Origin: Bacteroides intestinalis
GTDB lineage: Bacteria > Bacteroidota > Bacteroidia > Bacteroidales > Bacteroidaceae
Assembly: GCF_003464595.1 (NCBI RefSeq)
Contig: NZ_QRZF01000012.1
Location: 100,990 to 164,989 of the forward strand
DNA: 64,000 bases
Direction: 5' to 3'
In this document: in pieces, positions 62,703 through 64,000 of the stretch
How positions within the stretch are numbered: the first letter of the stretch is position 1
Layout: each line of letters begins with the position of its first letter
Notes under the pieces: generated by a model
What the model was told of the DNA's origin: nothing
What the model saw: the letters and a program-made list of their open reading frames with translations, nothing else
Database searches by the model: none
Position numbers and translations under genes: made by a program

Positions 62703-62736
62703 TCAATCACTTTCGCTGTAGTGCGAAAAGAATATT

Positions 62737-62794
62737 GGAGGTATATAGGATCGGCAAAGTCAGAATGGTGAATCGCTGTGAGAAATATACCTCC
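62737..62794 (+). terminator. Hairpin between susD and GH43
   Basis: GGAGGTATAT (62737-62746) pairs perfectly with ATATACCTCC (62785-62794), 38-nt loop, then ATTTTCTTTTTATC. A smaller stem, CTTTCGC/GCGAAAG, precedes it at 62710-62729. It is either a terminator or an attenuator. Confidence 0.55.
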
Positions 62795-62824
62795 ATTTTC
62801 TTTTTATCATAAATGTTTGTTCTG

Positions 62825-63829
62825 ATGAAAAAGTTACTTATAATATCGGCCTTATGTTGCCTGACGGCATGCTCTTCATCATCGTCAAAGGTGGAAGATG
62901 ATCCGGAAGATCAACCGAAGAATGTATATCATAATCCGGTTATAAACTACAGTTTGCCTGATCCTTCTGTTATCAGAGGAGAGGACGACTATTTCTACTT
63001 ATATGCTACTGAAAATATTCGTAATCTGCCTATTCATCGTTCCAAGAATTTAGTAGATTGGGAATATGTAGGTACGGCTTTTACAAATGATACTCGTCCG
63101 GACTTTGAACCCAAAGGAGGATTATGGGCTCCAGATATTAATAAAATAGGCGATAAATACGTGCTTTATTATTCCATGTCCGTTTGGGGAGGAGAGTGGA
63201 CTTGTGGCATCGGATGTGCTACTGCCGATAAGCCCGAAGGCCCTTTTAAGGATCATGGAAAAATGTTCCGTAGCAATGAAATCAATGTGCAGAATTCTAT
63301 TGATCCTTTCTATATAGAGGAAGGAGGTCAAAAATATCTGTTTTGGGGCAGTTTCCGAGGCATTTATGCTATCGAGCTATCAGATGATGGACTTTCCCTT
63401 AAAGAAGGTGCTACACCCCAAAAAGTGGCAGGAACTGCCTACGAAGGCACTTATATTCATAAGAAGGATGGTTATTACTACTTTTTTGCTTCAATAGGTA
63501 CTTGCTGTGAAGGATTGAACAGCACATATACAACAGTAGTAGGACGTTCGGAAAATCTTTTCGGCCCTTATGTTGATAAAAAGGGCGGGAATATGCTCGA
63601 CAATAAACATGAAATCCTGATTCATAAGAATAGTGCTTTTGTAGGCACCGGCCATAATTCTGAGATTGTGACGGATAATGCCGGTAATGATTGGTTTTTC
63701 TATCATGCGGTAAGCGTAAAAAATCCTGAAGGACGTATGTTGCTGATGGATAAGATTGAGTGGAAAGATGGATGGCCATCTGTAAAGGGTACTTCTCCAT
63801 CAATAGAGGCAGAAAAACCAGTATTCTAA
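62825..63829 (+). CDS. Glycoside hydrolase family 43 lipoprotein, second
   Basis: A 334-aa GH43 lipoprotein (lipobox CLTAC, Cys16). I prefer ATG 62825 over 62813, as the signal starts with MKKLL. Catalytic candidates: Asp46 in SLPDPSVI, Asp160 in SIDPFYIEE, Glu207 in AYEGTYIHK. The opening HNPVINYSLPDPSVIRG and the LWAPDINKIGDKYVLYYS blade resemble arabinanases and alpha-L-arabinofuranosidases of the family, so arabinan or arabinoxylan side chains are possible substrates. About 22 bp separate it from the next gene. Confidence 0.92.
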   Translation: MKKLLIISALCCLTACSSSSSKVEDDPEDQPKNVYHNPVINYSLPDPSVIRGEDDYFYLYATENIRNLPIHRSKNLVDWEYVGTAFTNDTRPDFEPKGGLWAPDINKIGDKYVLYYSMSVWGGEWTCGIGCATADKPEGPFKDHGKMFRSNEINVQNSIDPFYIEEGGQKYLFWGSFRGIYAIELSDDGLSLKEGATPQKVAGTAYEGTYIHKKDGYYYFFASIGTCCEGLNSTYTTVVGRSENLFGPYVDKKGGNMLDNKHEILIHKNSAFVGTGHNSEIVTDNAGNDWFFYHAVSVKNPEGRMLLMDKIEWKDGWPSVKGTSPSIEAEKPVF

Positions 63830-63851
63830 CAACTATAAAACAAATGCGATT

Positions 63852-64000
63852 ATGAGACTAAAGAGATTGTTTTTTGGAGTAATGCTTTTAGCGGGCATTA
63901 CAAATGTAGGGGCTATGGAGCATTCTCTGGGAGATGTTTCAACCTCTATTTCCTTAAAAGTTCCGGGTAATGACGCCCAACACTATTCACTGACACTTCA
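63852..64000 (+). CDS. Secreted protein, 3' end outside the window
   Basis: An open frame from ATG 63852 to the window end (49 codons). It begins with a signal peptide (MRLKRLFFGVMLLAGITNVG, then an AMEHS-type cleavage region) without a lipobox and continues ISLKVPGNDAQHYSLTL. It starts 22 bp after the GH43 gene on the same strand, so it is probably the next enzyme of this PUL. Too short to assign a family. Confidence 0.6.
   Translation, partial: MRLKRLFFGVMLLAGITNVGAMEHSLGDVSTSISLKVPGNDAQHYSLTL

Overview
The window looks like chromosomal DNA of a gut Bacteroides species. It carries two SusC/SusD pairs, a hybrid two-component sensor, many lipoproteins with Bacteroides-type lipoboxes, DUF3244, DUF3836 and FISUMP families, and many promoter -7 elements of the Bacteroides form TAnnTTTG. 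I cannot fix the species. I saw no tRNA, rRNA, CRISPR array or insertion sequence.

Layout. (1) 1-1855: the 3' part of an AAA/ABC-type ATPase with an overlapping partner gene of unknown function. (2) 1928-15110: a ribose/nucleoside utilisation locus of the rus type. The minus-strand operon is ribokinase, GRP-family permease, SusC, SusD, a BACON/FISUMP lipoprotein, a beta-propeller lipoprotein, a nucleoside hydrolase remnant, a full nucleoside hydrolase and a second propeller lipoprotein. A regulator is divergent on the plus strand. (3) 15163-20443: two adjacent lgt genes, an ORF6N regulator, panE, a secreted protein and ychF. (4) 20444-24993: a large intergenic region with a 22-bp repeat array and a ~243-nt self-complementary element, then a 72-aa peptide gene and a 1132-aa fimbrillin/GLUG-like lipoprotein. 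(5) 25029-36548: HD-domain protein, DUF3836, polA, a polyprenyl synthase, dtd-mazG-deoC and mnmG-apt-uvrC. (6) 36549-41854: an 11-bp repeat array, then an operon with a TPR/HTH regulator, DUF3244, a 40-aa cationic peptide, three DUF2589-type proteins, a zinc ribbon and a signal-less M15 peptidase. This is my main candidate for an undescribed system. (7) 42049-64000: glycan utilisation genes: a GH2 enzyme, a hybrid two-component system, two Tat-type Gfo/Idh/MocA oxidoreductases with a small membrane protein between them, a double-DUF1080 protein, a divergent ApbE-like protein, two GH43 lipoproteins, a GtaA-like lipoprotein, SusC/SusD, and the start of another secreted protein.

How the genes work together. 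The rus operon should take up ribose or nucleosides through SusC/D, release ribose with nucleoside hydrolase and perhaps the propeller enzymes, move it inward with the permease and phosphorylate it. The oxidoreductase plus DUF1080 set resembles the 3-keto-glycoside route for cleaving glycosidic bonds. The DUF2589 operon has only cytoplasmic-looking DUF2589 proteins but ends in a peptidoglycan-type peptidase, and it also encodes a short amphipathic cationic peptide. That combination suggests, by inference only, a self-contained assembly with its own membrane or wall activity.

Three intergenic regions carry short tandem repeats with 22-bp or 11-bp periods, in step with the DNA helix, with unrelated sequences but similar design.
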